64,000 nucleotides of DNA, taken from contig NW_022098031.1 of the NCBI RefSeq assembly GCF_002288925.2, positions 17,495,897 through 17,559,896 on the forward strand. Direction: 5' to 3'. Positions 1-12,500 of the stretch are shown in pieces. The DNA comes from Delphinapterus leucas. Lineage: Eukaryota > Chordata > Mammalia > Artiodactyla > Monodontidae. How positions within the stretch are numbered: the stretch's first letter is position 1; the number at the start of each line of letters is the position of its first letter. The position numbers and the translations under genes are program-made. The notes under the pieces are model-generated. The model ran no database searches. It was not told where the DNA came from and saw nothing but the letters and a program-made list of their open reading frames with translations.

Positions 1-2761
1 ATGGAAATATTTCAATAATTTAAGTCTGAGCCCTCAAACTTTACTGAATCTTACTTGGCAGCTGGGCAGCCTTACTTTTTTTATTTGATATGACTTTACC
101 TTCAAAGTTTGAAGAGGCTGATATTTTCAAAGAAAGGGACAATTCTCTTTATACCTAAAACTAGCCACCCTTTATCTCCATCTAATTAAAGGAAAGTTGT
201 AATTGTGCTACCTAGGAGAAGTGGGAGGAATAATAACAATGTTAAACCTTTAACAAATAGTATACACTTGAAAATACAAAATGTATTTTCATAAAGTATA
301 TAGAAATTAAAATCATGAGAATACATTGGGATATAAATGCTGGGGATGTTTAACCAAATATGGAAATGTACAGTTTTAAAAGTGAGTTTATCAGCATGGT
401 ATGTCTATGAAATACACTGGATTCAGTGTGCCAGCAGGAGTAGCTGGAAGAATTTGCACTTGTTTCATTTCGTTGATGGATAGAAATCTGGATCTATAGT
501 AGATAAAATTAAGTCAAGCAGCCAGAATACTTTGGCATATGTACAGGATGGAATTTAGAGACTTAGATAAGACTGTTTTAGTGGAATTGTTAAATGTAGT
601 CTGTGTACACACTTTCAAACTTTGTTATAAGAGGGTCCACAGTCATATGCTTCAGCTAAACAATGAGAAATGTATTGGTAAAGGAAGAAACTACATCTTT
701 AAAAAGCAGGGGCTGATATTCATAGGCCAGGGATGATGGTGGATATGCTATAAATGAGTTCACTGAGTTCTATGGAAATATTGGGTTCACAGTGAGGCAT
801 AGACCAACTAATGGTATTTCAGGGCTGAATGCAAAAAATTGCACATTTTTTTCTGACAATAAACAATATTATTTCATTAAAAATACCATGCTTTTATAGA
901 ATTATCTTGTACTAAACACCATCTTGTTCTCCAAATCTTTTTATCACGGGACTTAGTAATTCAGGGTTTTCATCTATTCCTCATAGATCTGGTTCGAATT
1001 CTACATCATTACCAGATCTTGTCAACAAATAAAATACTGAAGAAGACAACTTTAGAATAGTTACCTTAAATTATAAACACAAAAACACCTTTCTTGAATA
1101 CATCTTAGTTACAAGTGCTACTGCAATAACCAGGCTTGCTTTCCAGTGAGTGTAAGAAGGTGGATGTTTGAAAGTATTCTTATAAGATTCAAAGTAGGAA
1201 TCACAGACTTAGCTCAGAGTTAAGGTAAGACTTTTATTGGTAAATACATCTGCAGAATGTGATGACCTCTTTATGAGATTTTAGCATTATGTATAGTGTT
1301 CATTAATACCACAGTTGAAGAATAATTCATTGGTATTTCTGCTAGCTGCTCTTTTTAGTTTCTTTTGTAATCACTATACTCAAGCAAATCTTCCTTACAG
1401 ACTTCTCAATTTCTGCTTGTATACATCTTTTAAAGAAAGCCACTTTTAAAATTTAGCCTGAGGTGTTCATTTTAGGGATTTCAAGATGCTCCAATACAGA
1501 ATGCGCACATTTATAGTTGTTTTACAGAGTAGTTTGAGGAATTTGATTTGGGAAAGGACTTTATATATCACTGGCCTTATTAACAGAGGAAAAGCCATGG
1601 CCAGGATAATGTAAATGTCTTACCTCAAGTCTTATCTTACATCAGGTTTCCTCAATTTCAGTCTAATAGCCACTAAACTGAGCGAAATTGGAAGAGTTCT
1701 CATTTGAATCACCAAAGAAGATTCTACAAGCCATGTATTAAAAAAACATTCTGAAGCTATACTAAATTTGTCCAATTTAAAGGCAACTTGGATCTCATAG
1801 AATACTTGTCTTTATGACACCTTAAAATATTGATTTTGAAATCAGTAATTGAAATATATAAGCAAAGATATGAAATGCTCATGACATAAAATTTTATAGG
1901 TGAAGCAAAAATCTTATTACTGGAGTTAACGGAGAAGTCTACACATTTTTTATCAGAGGTATTTCTATAGATTGAATAAAACCCTTATTGAAATAAATCT
2001 ATAAACTGTCTAAATGCAAGAATATTATTTGATGGCACTGGATTAAATGTCTAGATCTCTATGATTTCATTAATTCTACTGTGCCTTCCTTGCTTTTCAC
2101 CATTAAACTTTGCTGTGGAACTTATTTACTTGAGTATGTTGGTTAATTATTTTGAAACCTTAAAAGTATAATTAAATTTTGCAGAGGAAAGTCAACAAAC
2201 AGAGAACTCTGGCAATAATGAAATTACAGTAATTATTTTGTTCATTTATTTATTTATTTTTTGTTTAGAATCTAAAGTCCATTTAAGGTCGGGATTTTTG
2301 ACAAGTTAATTCACAATTCTAGTCCCACACTTAGAAAATTGCCTAGCACATTCAGCTGCTCAGTAAAATTTTGGTGAATTAGTAACTGGACTTTTAAATG
2401 ATTTGAGCAATCAATTGACTTATCTCTACCTACATTTCTTTCTTCTACATAACAATATTTCAAAATATCAAATAATACTGAAAATCTCAGAGATTATAAA
2501 ACATTTTTGTTTGCTTAAAATAAAAGCAATATTTGAATCTCAGCTCTTATAAATGAAATCTTACAGTGTCACATGTCACACTCTGCCAAATAAATTGATC
2601 TAAATTAATTTCACTTTGAAGCAATCTGCTGGAATGCAAATCTGTGTCAGGAGACCTCAACATTTTTTTCTTTGGATGTGCAGAAAAATGAACTTTATTT
2701 AGTCTATACTATTTTGGCTTTGGTTTCCTTCCCAAGCTCTTACTGTTACTGAAGGTAAGTT
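1..2761. other. AT-rich unique sequence, no gene seen
   Basis: No reading frame here resembles a known protein and I recognise no repeat. The longest open frame, 65 codons at 539-736, is what chance gives in AT-rich DNA. A short TTTA-rich run lies near 2245-2260. Confidence 0.6.
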
Positions 2762-3368
2762 TGTATGCCTGATGTACAATGAGGCCAAACAAACTGTAAA
2801 GTCAGAGTTTGGAGCAGAAAAAGGTTTATTGCAGGGCCAAGCAAGGAGAATGGGTGGCTTGTGTTCAAAAAACCCCAAACTCCCAAGGGTTTTCAGGGAG
2901 AAATTTTTTATAGGTAAAATTTGGAGTGAGGGCTGCAGGGTACTTGGCTTTCTTCTGATTGGTTGGTGCTGAGGTAACAGGGCAGAAATCCAGGATCTTG
3001 TGTGTAGCCTGAAGTTACCATCCTCCACTTAGGTGGGGGCGGGCCTTAGTTGCTGCAGAAGAACTGAAAGATATTGTTATGTATATCCCTTGAAGAGGAG
3101 CCAGGATCCTGCCCCAAGGCTGCACTATTGTTTCTCCTCTGTTTCTTCCTTGTTTCTAAATTCCCTCCCTTCCCTGTTTAGCAATTGTTTGAATCTGCCC
3201 TTTGGAACTTAGGGAAGGTCAGGGAGGCTGAATGAACCCATTTCCTACAAGCAAATGGGGGACACAGGAAGGACTTGTACCCGCAAGGGCCCCACAGGGT
3301 CATACCCAGTTTCAATACCCCCTTTTCTTTGACATTCCTCAACCTTGAGGAGAACCAGGTATTAGACA
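2762..3368 (-). mobile_element. Solo LTR of an endogenous retrovirus (ERV1-like), reverse strand
   Basis: Read on the reverse strand, the block has the order of a retroviral LTR. A CCAAT box lies at about 2957-2965, a TATA box (TATAAAAAA) at about 2904-2912 and an AATAAA polyadenylation signal at 2825-2830, followed by a short U5-like end. The possible termini are TGTCTAATAC at 3368 and a CA end at 2762 or 2770. No gag, pol or env remains adjoin it, so it reads as a solo LTR left by recombination. I see no convincing target-site duplication, so the ends may be off by tens of bases. The family is not named with certainty. Function today is unknown; the promoter boxes are seen, activity is not. 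Confidence 0.65.
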
Positions 3369-6190
3369 AGAAAAGGAATAATGTTTGGGAGAGAGAGGTT
3401 AATCATAAACTCATCAGAGGAACTTGGTTTTAGGGTACTTGGTTTCAGTCCCTACTCCTTCAACCCATTTTCATCAAAGTAGTAAATAGCTTTTCATGCC
3501 AGTATTTCTCTTGGAAACATGGTGAATGTTCCTAAAACACACCAAACATTCAGTTCAAATGTGGCAAGTACCAGTCTCATAACATCACATGAGACCAGAA
3601 GTGAAGTGATTTCCACTGTGCCCTAAAAAAGCAGCATTATGACAGAAAGAACAGCTGTGGTTGTCAGGCTAAGCAGATTTTCTAGAAGAAGGTCAAACTT
3701 CAAAAGGGATTGTTCAGAGGTTTACTGGCCGATAATAGATATGTAAGTTTTTAACTGGAATGAGACAAGAGAAAAGGCCAAGTCATCCAGTTCTAACTTT
3801 CAACTTTTAAAAAAAATTTAAGGTAATAAAGCCATAAAGTTATGTTTAAGAAATATAATATATATAGTTTATGCAATAAGTATTTGAAAGGCCTCTTTTC
3901 TTCCAAAAGGAGAAATATTCTCGGAGAGTAAAACAAACTGGTATCCTGTAACCAGAAAAAAAATCAGATTGATTATTTCAGTAGCCAGTAGAGTCTAGTG
4001 TAGATGATATATTTACATATTTCCCCACCACACAATTATATACATGAATTTACTCTCACATACAAGAACACATAAGTACTGAGGGGTCATACATACATAT
4101 ACTTCAGTTTTTCATTTTAAACTTTAAAACTATAGCTTATTTCCCATTGAACAGAAGCATTTCTGCCATTATTAGAAACACTAGCTATATAGACACAAAC
4201 ATTCTGTTCAATATTCAAGGACATTGTATTAGAACCCTGTGCATTTAGAGCAGAGAAACTAAGAACAAGTTAGAATATCAGTGATAACACAATACTCAAG
4301 AAAAGTGATGCACTTATGACCTCATAAGTTGAAGAAGGAAAAAACTTTTAGAAGCAAGGTAATAAATATCAAAAGTTCCTGTTAAACAAAGGCTGCCCTT
4401 TATGGGTCTCATAAGATTAATAAAAAATTTCAGTGGTGTGTCTACTAGCATTTCTGGAATGATTACTGCAGTGTAATTTCTACCTACAGACTTCATTATA
4501 TTTTGTTGGATACCTACTTTTATTCCTGTAATGAAATTTAAGGTAAAATGATATACAATAACAGATAAAGAAAAAATTTAATTCCTAGTAATCTGGAAAA
4601 CTCATAGCAATCAAATATCTCTTTCTCTTTTCATAGTCTTCCTTTAGAAAATTCTGTTGCAACATCTAATATTTAGAAAGGACATACAAGCTACATATTG
4701 ATTTAGTGATCTCTTTTCAGCAAAATATATTACAAATATTTGTTTGGAAATATAAAAACAAAAATTTTTGATATGATTATGTTTTTTATTAAATGATTAA
4801 CTTGCATAAGACTAGGCAGGCCAAATGCAGCTGTATCTTTCCTTCAGTGGAAATCAGATTAAAACTTTATTTCCAGTTATGTATTCATACCTTTTTGGAC
4901 ATTTAAGAATGTTTATACATGTTTTTATTAAATAAAGAAGATAATTTAGCTCTGTTCTGGTGAGTTCTTTTAAAGAAAAGATATATTAGGGTGTATACTT
5001 TCATTCCTGACTTACAAAATTACCAAAAGGATTAATGAGACATTGGGTTAAAAATGCATCTTAAAAAGTTATTAACATTTTAATCCATTTATGTCCTGAT
5101 TTTCATTTGACATAGGTAGTGATAGAAAATTGAATAACTAATGAACCAATCAGAATTGCTAATACTAAATTTATTTTTAGATTATTAAAAATTCTCAGCA
5201 ATGTTTGTATTAATACTGAATCTTCACATTTTAATTTTAAACAACTAGAGACATGGAATGATCATGATGTTACTTGAACTTATAATCAAATTTGACACAT
5301 AGGTTTCTTGTCTATGATATTTCTATAAATATTTTACTTAAAGAATTAACTGTTAACATTTTGGCAGTATAGAATGAATCGTCCCATTTTGCCTGTGATC
5401 TCAAATTGTGTTAGACTTGGCATTATGTCCTATCAAGGTCACTGTTGTTTCTCCACTTCTCCATTTAATTAATTGAAATATCCATTTCTTATAAGCCAGT
5501 GGAATAGATAATAAACTCTTGAGTAATGTCCATATTTGACAAAATTGTTAATTAAATGACAACTGGCTGGTATTTCCCATTCTGCAAATTTGATAATTTG
5601 GAGCCAGACTTATGTGAGAGTTTGTCTTCAAAATAAGCGACAATAATTTGAAACATTTATAAAAAATGTTCCTAATTTATAAGGTATTATGGCCATGACC
5701 TAATTTTCCTGTTTGCTGAAATAATATTTTGACTATGAGACATTAATATCAAGTAATTTTTATTTGAATTCTTAGGAAGAGGTATGAATCACTTAAAACG
5801 ATAATTCTATAAAATGTATGGAGAACTCTGGTACTTGATACAACACAATCCTGGTGTCTATAATGAAGCCAGTTGGTTTCTTTCTTTTATAGTAAACATT
5901 GTCTATAAACACAGTATGAAATAGTGTCTAAACACCAGTAATGAAGAGCTGCTGAGGGAAAATGACCCATGGATGACTTATCACTACATACAAATTAGAT
6001 ACTGATTGTGTTCCTAAGGGGCCTTGAAAATCTGATTAATGACTAATAGAAAATATGAGAGATAAAACAATATAATTGCAATAAGTATGGAAAATTGAAA
6101 AAAAATTTAAAACTGATTGTATTCATGTGCCTCAGAAGTCAGCTCATGCTGTCACACTGCCTCTCTCTCTCCCTCCCTTTCTCTGAGGAT
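3369..6190. other. AT-rich unique sequence, no gene seen
   Basis: No coding region, RNA gene or repeat is recognised. A CT-rich run (CTCTCTCTCCCTCCC) lies near 6161-6178. Open frames are at most about 60 codons and look random. Confidence 0.55.
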
Positions 6191-6194
6191 GCTT

Positions 6195-6835
6195 AGCCGT
6201 TTTTTAATCTAAATAAATCTTTTATTTAGAATAGCTTTATATTTGCAGAAAAATTGTGAGGATAGTACAGAGAGTTCCCATACTCATATCCATACGCAGT
6301 TTCCCCAATAATTACTTAGTGTGGTATATTTGTCACAATTGATTCAATATTGATACATTATTATTAACTAAAGTCCATAGTTTATTGAGATGTCCTTAGT
6401 TTTTACCTTACGTCCTTTATCTGTTCCAGGATCTCGTCTAGTATGTCATGTTACATTTAGTTGTCATGTTTCCTTAGGCTCTTTTGGCTGTGATATTTTC
6501 TCAGATTTTCCTTGTTTCTGATGACCTTCACAGTTTTGATATTGATATTGATAGATTCTTGTATGCTATGTAAATGGAATCACATTGTATGTGCTCTTTT
6601 GTGTCTGACTTCTGTCACACAACATACTGTATTTGGGATTCATCCATGTTATTGGGTTTATCGGTTCTTTAATTTTTTTAGCCATGTAGTTATAGCTCTA
6701 TAGTATACATTGTATAGATATATTAATACTACAACAATTTTTTTAACCTATTCTCCTTTTAATAGTTATTTTGTTTCCAGAATTTGGTCTTCACCAATAC
6801 AGCTATGACCATTCTCTTACCTGGACTTTACTGGA
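6195..6835 (-). mobile_element. Old L1M 3' end, reverse strand
   Basis: The left part (about 6195-6535) resembles the reverse complement of the 3' untranslated end of middle-aged mammalian L1. The right part (about 6550-6830) resembles the reverse complement of the end of ORF2, in the region encoding the block that precedes the ORF2 stop. Spacing between the two is shorter than in a complete L1, so an internal deletion is likely. It is diverged, with no open ORF2 frame. The subfamily call (L1M) is from memory of the consensus. Confidence 0.65.
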
Positions 6836-6845
6836 CATAGACACT

Positions 6846-7088
6846 GTCAGGTACTGTAAAGGTCTGAGACTTTACAGTTCTTACAAGCTCACAAGTTAAC
6901 CAGCCACAGTTTCATGGGTCAGAGATGAAGGACAGTTTATTACAACCAGAACAGTAGCCAGAATATTAGCATTTTTGCATTGGTTCCCTGAGCCCCAATT
7001 CCTACAGAGCAACATGAAGAGAGCCAGTTGACAACTGTACATGCAGTGCATTGTAGGAGAGGATCCCCAAGTTTAGAGCACTCAGGGC
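6846..7088 (-). mobile_element. Degraded 3' LTR of an endogenous retrovirus, reverse strand
   Basis: This lies immediately downstream (reverse strand) of the env fossil, where a 3' LTR belongs. It has an AATAAA signal (TTTATT at 6937-6942 on the plus strand) and a CA-type end near 6846. It shares a diagnostic block with the LTR at 33233-33767: plus-strand AGTTAACC, then CAGCCACAGTTTCATGG here against CTGCCATAGTTTCATGG there. The two are therefore the same family. This copy is much shorter than the other and appears to have lost part of U3. Confidence 0.6.
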
Positions 7089-7089
7089 A

Positions 7090-8260
7090 TTAAGTTGGGT
7101 ACTTTGGTTCAGACGGAATTTTTTTTTTATTATACTGAATAGGAAAAATACATATCTTTGCTTCATAAGTAGATATTATCTCTATCTTCCAAGGCTGTTT
7201 GCAATACACATAACCCTGTAAAGATATCCTAGGACAAGGGGCAATGCCTCTACCCACAAGACATACAGAAGTACAAGAGACCCTTGGAGAATTGTTTTCC
7301 TCAACTTTATCCACCCTTGTTTCTATAGCACCTTGGCTTCTGGTGAATTTCCTGGTGATTAAGAGCAGCAGGATGAGACTAATATGCAGTATTGACTTCA
7401 ACCTGGACACACAGAGTCTAGGACACAACCAGCAGAGCAATTTCCATAAGTCATCAGTTTCTACCTTAGAATTCCAAGTGGTGTTCTCCTTAATTTTCTA
7501 TATTACCTTTTTCACTGGCCCATGCATTAAAGCCCAAGATACAACAGGATACATTAGTGATTGCAAAAACTCTGCCTTGGCCTGCAAGGAAGCAATCTAG
7601 GCCAATTCTATCATCTATAACAACACTGGACAGTGAGTTGAATCTTTTCAGGTCCAATGTGATCACTTTAGGAACAAATTTTGTACCACTTTTCCCAATT
7701 GGAGACTTTTCTAATTGGAGTATGGACAATTGCCTGCAGAGTGGTTATAAACGAGTTAGTTATCTTAGTTTTCCCTTTGGAAAGGTCCCTTCATTAACCA
7801 AGTGTAGCCTCATTTTGGTGAGATTTCTGTAGTTTGAGGGCTACGTGATCTACTGGTATTGTCTTCCTAAACAGTTGAAGAACTCTTATGACTACTTCTA
7901 AGAAAGAAAGTCATTGTGTTTTCTGGATGGAGGCAAGTTAAGATCTGACTTCCCCACAAGAAGTACAGTCCCAGAGCGCAGGTGATGCCAATGGAAAGAA
8001 AATGTTATTTACAGTTGAAAGGGTCTTCCAAGCAGGGCCCACATCAGAGAGGGTGACAGGTCTACAGTATCTTTAAAGTGTGCTCCTGTCTGGCTACTAA
8101 GCCTTTGGGTTCCCAATTCAGTTCAAATAATTGAGTGTAGACCTTGTTTTTGAAAGAACCTCCAGAGGGCAGTGAGTCTAATTTGTTCTCTATCTGTCCT
8201 AGCAGCCGCATGACATTCCTTTGTCCCATAGAATTACTGAGCAATTACTGGCTGGCGAAA
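7090..8260 (-). pseudogene. Endogenous retrovirus env fossil (gamma-type, SU end plus TM)
   Basis: This is a dead envelope gene of an old endogenous retrovirus, read right to left. Near 7945-7985 a surface-unit tail shows LGLYFLWGS followed by a TCL motif. At about 7575-7630 the transmembrane subunit shows a heptad and LDxLLAxQG-like stretch (IGLDCFLAGQG), followed by GRVFAITNVSCC. In intact gammaretroviral TM this is the CX6CC disulphide motif, but here the first cysteine is replaced by phenylalanine. A hydrophobic membrane anchor (SILHISLILLLL) follows at about 7345-7400, in a different frame, so a frameshift lies near 7490. Several stop codons interrupt the surface part. ORFs on the plus strand here are antisense shadows. 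The assignment is by motif order from established Env family features. No gag or pol adjoins it, and an L1M piece begins just beyond 8300. Confidence 0.75.
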
Positions 8261-8299
8261 TGGGGAAAACACAGCATATAAACCTGACAAAAGAAATGT

Positions 8300-8925
8300 A
8301 ATGGGGAAAAGATATTGAAAAGTCACTTTGTTATGGAAAATATAAAAATGACTAATGACTACATGGAAAGATATTCAAAGAAATTATTTATTAGCAAAAT
8401 CCAATTAATACCACAATGAAATACCACTTCTTACCCACTAAAATGGATAGAATACAAAGGTTGGCAATACCAAGTGTTGGCAAGAACATGATTTGACTTA
8501 AAAACTCATACATTGCTGGTGGGAAGGTAAAATGGTAGAACTACTTGGAAGATATTTTGGCAGTGTCTCATAAAGCTCAACATCCAGTGACCCAACAATT
8601 CCATGGCTAGGATTTACTCAAGAAAAATAAAAGTATAAATTTACACAAAACTCTATGCAAATGTTCATAGCTTTATTAATAAGAGCCAAGCCTGGAAACA
8701 ATACAAATGTCCTTTAAGAGGTAAATGGTTAAACAAACTGTTTTCTATTCATATGATGGAATATCATTCAGCAATAAAAGACAGTAAGCTACTGATGCAT
8801 GCAATAACATGCATGAATCTCAAACACATTATTTATGCAAAAGAAATCCGATACAAAAGAGGACATACAAAAGAGTTCCATTTATATGGCATTTGTTTCA
8901 CAGAACAGCCAAATCTGGTTAATGT
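8300..8925 (+). mobile_element. Old L1M ORF2 3' part, forward strand
   Basis: The sequence resembles the last part of L1 ORF2 as DNA: a block about contacts with three-letter patterns such as CATTGCTGGTGGGAA near 8513-8527, then ATTCAGCAATAAAAG near 8766-8780, and ends in the pre-stop segment near 8900. No long frame is open. It is a different insertion from the reverse-strand L1M at 6195-6835, because its orientation is opposite and it overlaps the same part of L1. Confidence 0.7.
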
Positions 8926-10204
8926 TGTGTAGAGCTGGCTCATATCAGCTCACAGTAACCTGCTGTAAAATTTTCAGGATTTCAGGAGCCAGTTGAAAGC
9001 AGCAACTATTAAAAATTAAATTATATAAATTTACAATTAAGTAATATATAATGAACACTTAAAATTCATCAGTTCTTATCTATGTTGGGCTTACTCATTT
9101 ACATTGAATTTGAAAGATGGACATACTACAGTAGTGTATAATAGTGTGCTAATTCATGTTTCTTCCTAAATCTACATTCAGTGATGTCACCTTGATAGTT
9201 TAAAATCAGCCATGCTGCCATAGTAGGAGTATTTACACTATCAAAATTGACAAACATTAGAAAATAGGGTTTTTGTTTATTTGTTTGTTGGTTGGTTTTT
9301 TACTTTTCGGTTTTGTCTTTGTTTTTTGAGACAGTTTTAAACCAGCACACCCCTGAATCTAGTTTGTAGTGATAGAAATCAGTTAGATGGTTGTTTGGGA
9401 AAGTGATAGGTGAAGATTAACTGGTAAGGGATATAAGAAATTTTGGTTTATGGGAATGCCCTCAATCTTGTTTGGAATATGTTTAAATGAACACATAAAT
9501 TTGTCAAAACTGATCAAAGCAAGGAGGGGGTATAGGTAAGAGATGTGGTACAGCAATAAAATAAATAACCAGAGAAATGTAGGTTTCTGGAGACTTACTA
9601 AGATTGTGCTTAGATGAACACTGAAAGTGCAGCCGGTTTGGCAAGGCATAGCATCTAGGAAACACATAAATATTAGTATGTGTTTAAAAAAATTATGGTG
9701 ACGCGTCAGATCCCTCATTAGACAATGAGATCCTCCAGAGTTGAGTAAGCACATAAACTTATGATATAACTTATGAATTTTTGCTAGCTTTCTACTTAAA
9801 GAGATATCCTTTACTTGTGATATTTTTCTTCAGAGGTCAGCAGCTAGGTAAGTAGACTTAGTTTTCAGAATGAGGCTTGAATCCAAGAGAGGAAATACAT
9901 TTTAAAATAATCCAATAAAATGTCAGAAGAAAGAGTAATGGCAAAATCCTAGTCACTTCAAACAGAGGATGGGAGATTTAGTTAGATTCCAAGGGAAATT
10001 AGGGCAGTCCATATTCACCCCTAAAATACAGTGTTCGGGGGATTCAATGAGAAAAATAATACCCCACAGGATTCTCATGCTGAGGCTGTCTGTATAATGC
10101 TAGCTCTAAGTCTACAAAGATGGTAGGGGCTAGATTTTCAGTTGAACTTGTCATTGGTTAAAGCAGGGGTGGCAGATTAGATGGGGCTTATATTACATTT
10201 TTTT
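8926..10204. other. Unique sequence, no gene seen
   Basis: No recognised repeat or gene. A T/G-rich low-complexity stretch lies at about 9265-9330. The 123-codon reverse frame at 9383-9754 has no recognisable domain and looks like chance. Confidence 0.5.
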
Positions 10205-10690
10205 ATTGAATGATAGTTGTTACTTTGATGGCACTCAGTGAACCATACCCCCTATATTTATGTCCATTTGTAGTCTTCAGCCACATTGCTCTGGGTTTGA
10301 CCATGTAAACAGTGTTGGCCAAGAAATATGGGCAAGCTTGATGAATGCGAAGGCTGGATAAAAAGCTCACATGTTGGTGTTTGTATATTTGGAATACTCC
10401 TTCTTGGAACTAAACCATTATGATGTGAGGAAGTCCAAGAAGTCATGTGGAGAGGCACTTGTGCAGGAGTTCTAAGGCCACTGATGAATGATCCTAGCTG
10501 ATCTCCCAACTGCCAACCTTATGAGTAAAGCCAAGTTTAACTTTTTGGCCATCCTGACACCCCATTAGTCAACAAATGAACCTGGTCAACACACCAACAC
10601 CTGGGAAATAAAGAATTTCTGTTATTTAATGCCACTAGTTTTTGATATGTTATTCAGCAGTATAAAACAGAAATGATATATCCCTATTTG
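10205..10690 (+). mobile_element. MLT1-like MaLR LTR, forward strand
   Basis: The right end resembles the end of mammalian MLT1 LTRs: a GGAAATAAAG polyadenylation-like signal near 10606, then a TTTAATGCCACTAG-like block, and a tail with TGTTATTCAGCAGTATAAAACAG near 10646-10670 that matches the family's Gly-Thr-rich end only as DNA. The left part is more diverged and its boundary is approximate. MaLR elements are non-autonomous relatives of ERV-L. Confidence 0.55.
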
Positions 10691-11126
10691 AGAATTATTT
10701 TTATCCTTACTCCTATTATTGATATACCTGTCATCATTCAGATAGTGTACAGTGTGGTAAATATTAAGAAATGATTTTACCTAAGGCTGTGAAGAATATT
10801 TTTAATATTTACTCCATGTTAGTTTATATTTAGGAAAAAATATTGACTCTAAGGGCAAGAATTGAACAATTTCCTACAAGCAACAATGTATTGACTCTAA
10901 AAACAAGTATTGCACAATTTCCTACAGGTTTAGAAATAGTTTTATTTAAAGGTGTACAAATGAATGTTTTTCACTTGAAAGAAACATTTGTTATGGATTA
11001 GTGTTTAGCTTGTGAAAACATGCAAACATTTAAAAAAGAAGACTCCCTTGAGGCTTAATCTATTTTGAGACAACCAAAATACACTTTAGAAACTTATGTA
11101 TCTGATTCATGTCACTTATGTAGAGC
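10691..11126. other. Unique sequence containing a local 48-bp duplication
   Basis: No gene or interspersed repeat is seen. The stretch contains the short tandem duplication listed separately at 10841-10928. Confidence 0.5.
10841..10928. repeat. Tandem duplication, period 48 bp, two copies
   Basis: TATTGACTCTAA starts at 10841 and again at 10889. Both copies run on to ACAATTTCCTACA(A/G)G. The copies differ at a handful of positions, so the duplication is not recent. Confidence 0.85.
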
Positions 11127-11365
11127 TGTATTGTAGAATACTGATTAAGTGCACTTTGCTGTGAACTGCAATCCTTGATTTGAATCTTTGCTGTGTTCTT
11201 ACTAGTTGAGTGACCTCAAATTATGTAACCTCTCTGTATCTCATTTTTCTCATCTATAAAATGGTAATAAGGGTTGTGCATACTCTGTAGGGTTATTATG
11301 AAGCAAAAAAAGTTAACATGAGGGAACTGCTTACAATAGTGAGTATAAAATGCATGATATATTAC
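11127..11365 (+). mobile_element. MIR SINE, forward strand
   Basis: The order matches the tRNA-derived MIR consensus: a degraded TTTGAATC(T) box with TACTAGTTGAGTGACCT near 11200-11216, ACCTCTCTGTATCTCA near 11228-11243, the core TCATCTATAAAATGGTAATA near 11251-11270, and AGGGTTATTATGA near 11290-11302. It is an ancient SINE, shared across mammals, and is transcriptionally dead as far as the sequence shows. Confidence 0.85.
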
Positions 11366-12050
11366 ACATATTAATATTACACATATTTCAAACTTGTATT
11401 GATATGTGCAAACATTTTGATGATTGTAGGACTACTAAAGATAAAGTGCTGAGACTGACTCATTTAGAAATCCATCAGTCCATTAAGAAATTGGGAGAGA
11501 AAGCTGTCTTAAAAACAAAGAAAAATTAACTCAGGACCTCATAAACAATGATATTAATTTCATACCATTTTTGAAATGCAAATAATCTGATTAACTGTAA
11601 TTATAAAAAAACATCCCTTTTAATTATTCAGAAGTAGAGTTTTAATCATGAAGTGGGTTGTTAGCTTATTGCCTACAAGTTAACATGGCTTTAAATTAAA
11701 TCATTTGTTTTTAATAAAATGTAATTTTTTAGTATATCCCAGTTAAATGTGGGGAATTTAAAATTTTGATTTCACTTTGTTTTACCCTCAATAGGTCTTA
11801 CCCATGAGCTAATTTCTTCAGATCACCATTAATAGGTATATAGTATCTCTTCAAACAACTGAAATAAATTGATTACAATATATTATAAAAATTATATATG
11901 ATACAGTATATAATGACAGTTATATAATAATAAAGTTGAAGTTATAATTTGCATATTCCTATAATAGTGGAAGAATTACTTTGTTGAGCAGTGGACCAAG
12001 TTACATTTACTGTTATTTAAGGCTATAAACATAAACCTATACACATGAAA
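11366..12050. other. AT-rich unique sequence, no gene seen
   Basis: Very AT-rich, including a run of TATAATAAA-type words near 11878-11940. No gene or repeat family is recognised. Confidence 0.5.
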
Positions 12051-12500
12051 GACTATTTAACGTACTTCCCTGTAGAAGGGTTTTCTTGAACATCTGGCTT
12101 TTTAAATTCAGAGGAATATCCCTTGCATTATTTCGTATACCTCTCAGGGTTTGGTCTCTTCATACACACAGGAAAAATATTAGGAAGCAGCTGGAAATAA
12201 TGAAAGCAGAAAACAGAAACCAGAGACGGAAAAGACCCATTAAAGCAAGTGCTTTGTTCCCCTGCTGCTGCAGGGAATGTACCCGATCAAGGATGAAGAG
12301 CAGAAAGAGAAGCAGGACAAGGTAGAGATAATAAAGGTTTACACAAAGCCCAGTGAGCTGATAAAGTATTCAATATGGCACACTCCAGAGCTGAAACCCA
12401 TGTTCATACAGGTTGACTGGCATAACAGACTTCAGGGATCTAAGCCACCACTGGAGACAGGATCAGAGCACATTTTAGCTTTAGGTTTTTAAGACATACT
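12051..12500 (+). other. Less AT-rich island with two overlapping open frames, unrecognised
   Basis: This block is visibly richer in G and C than its neighbours. It carries two overlapping plus-strand frames of 79 codons (12086-12325) and 71 codons (12277-12492) in different phases. The first is lysine/arginine-rich and the second is acidic then mixed. I recognise no domain in either. It could be a decayed processed pseudogene, an unrecognised repeat or chance. No A-rich tail or target-site duplication was seen. Confidence 0.25.

Noticed and set aside
7244..7832. Plus-strand frames of 118 and 91 codons
   Set aside because: Antisense to the env fossil, which is on the reverse strand; no domain in these frames.
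10841..10928. CRISPR-like short repeats
   Set aside because: Only two units, no spacers of constant length, and mammalian context. The other short repeats are tandem or microsatellite.
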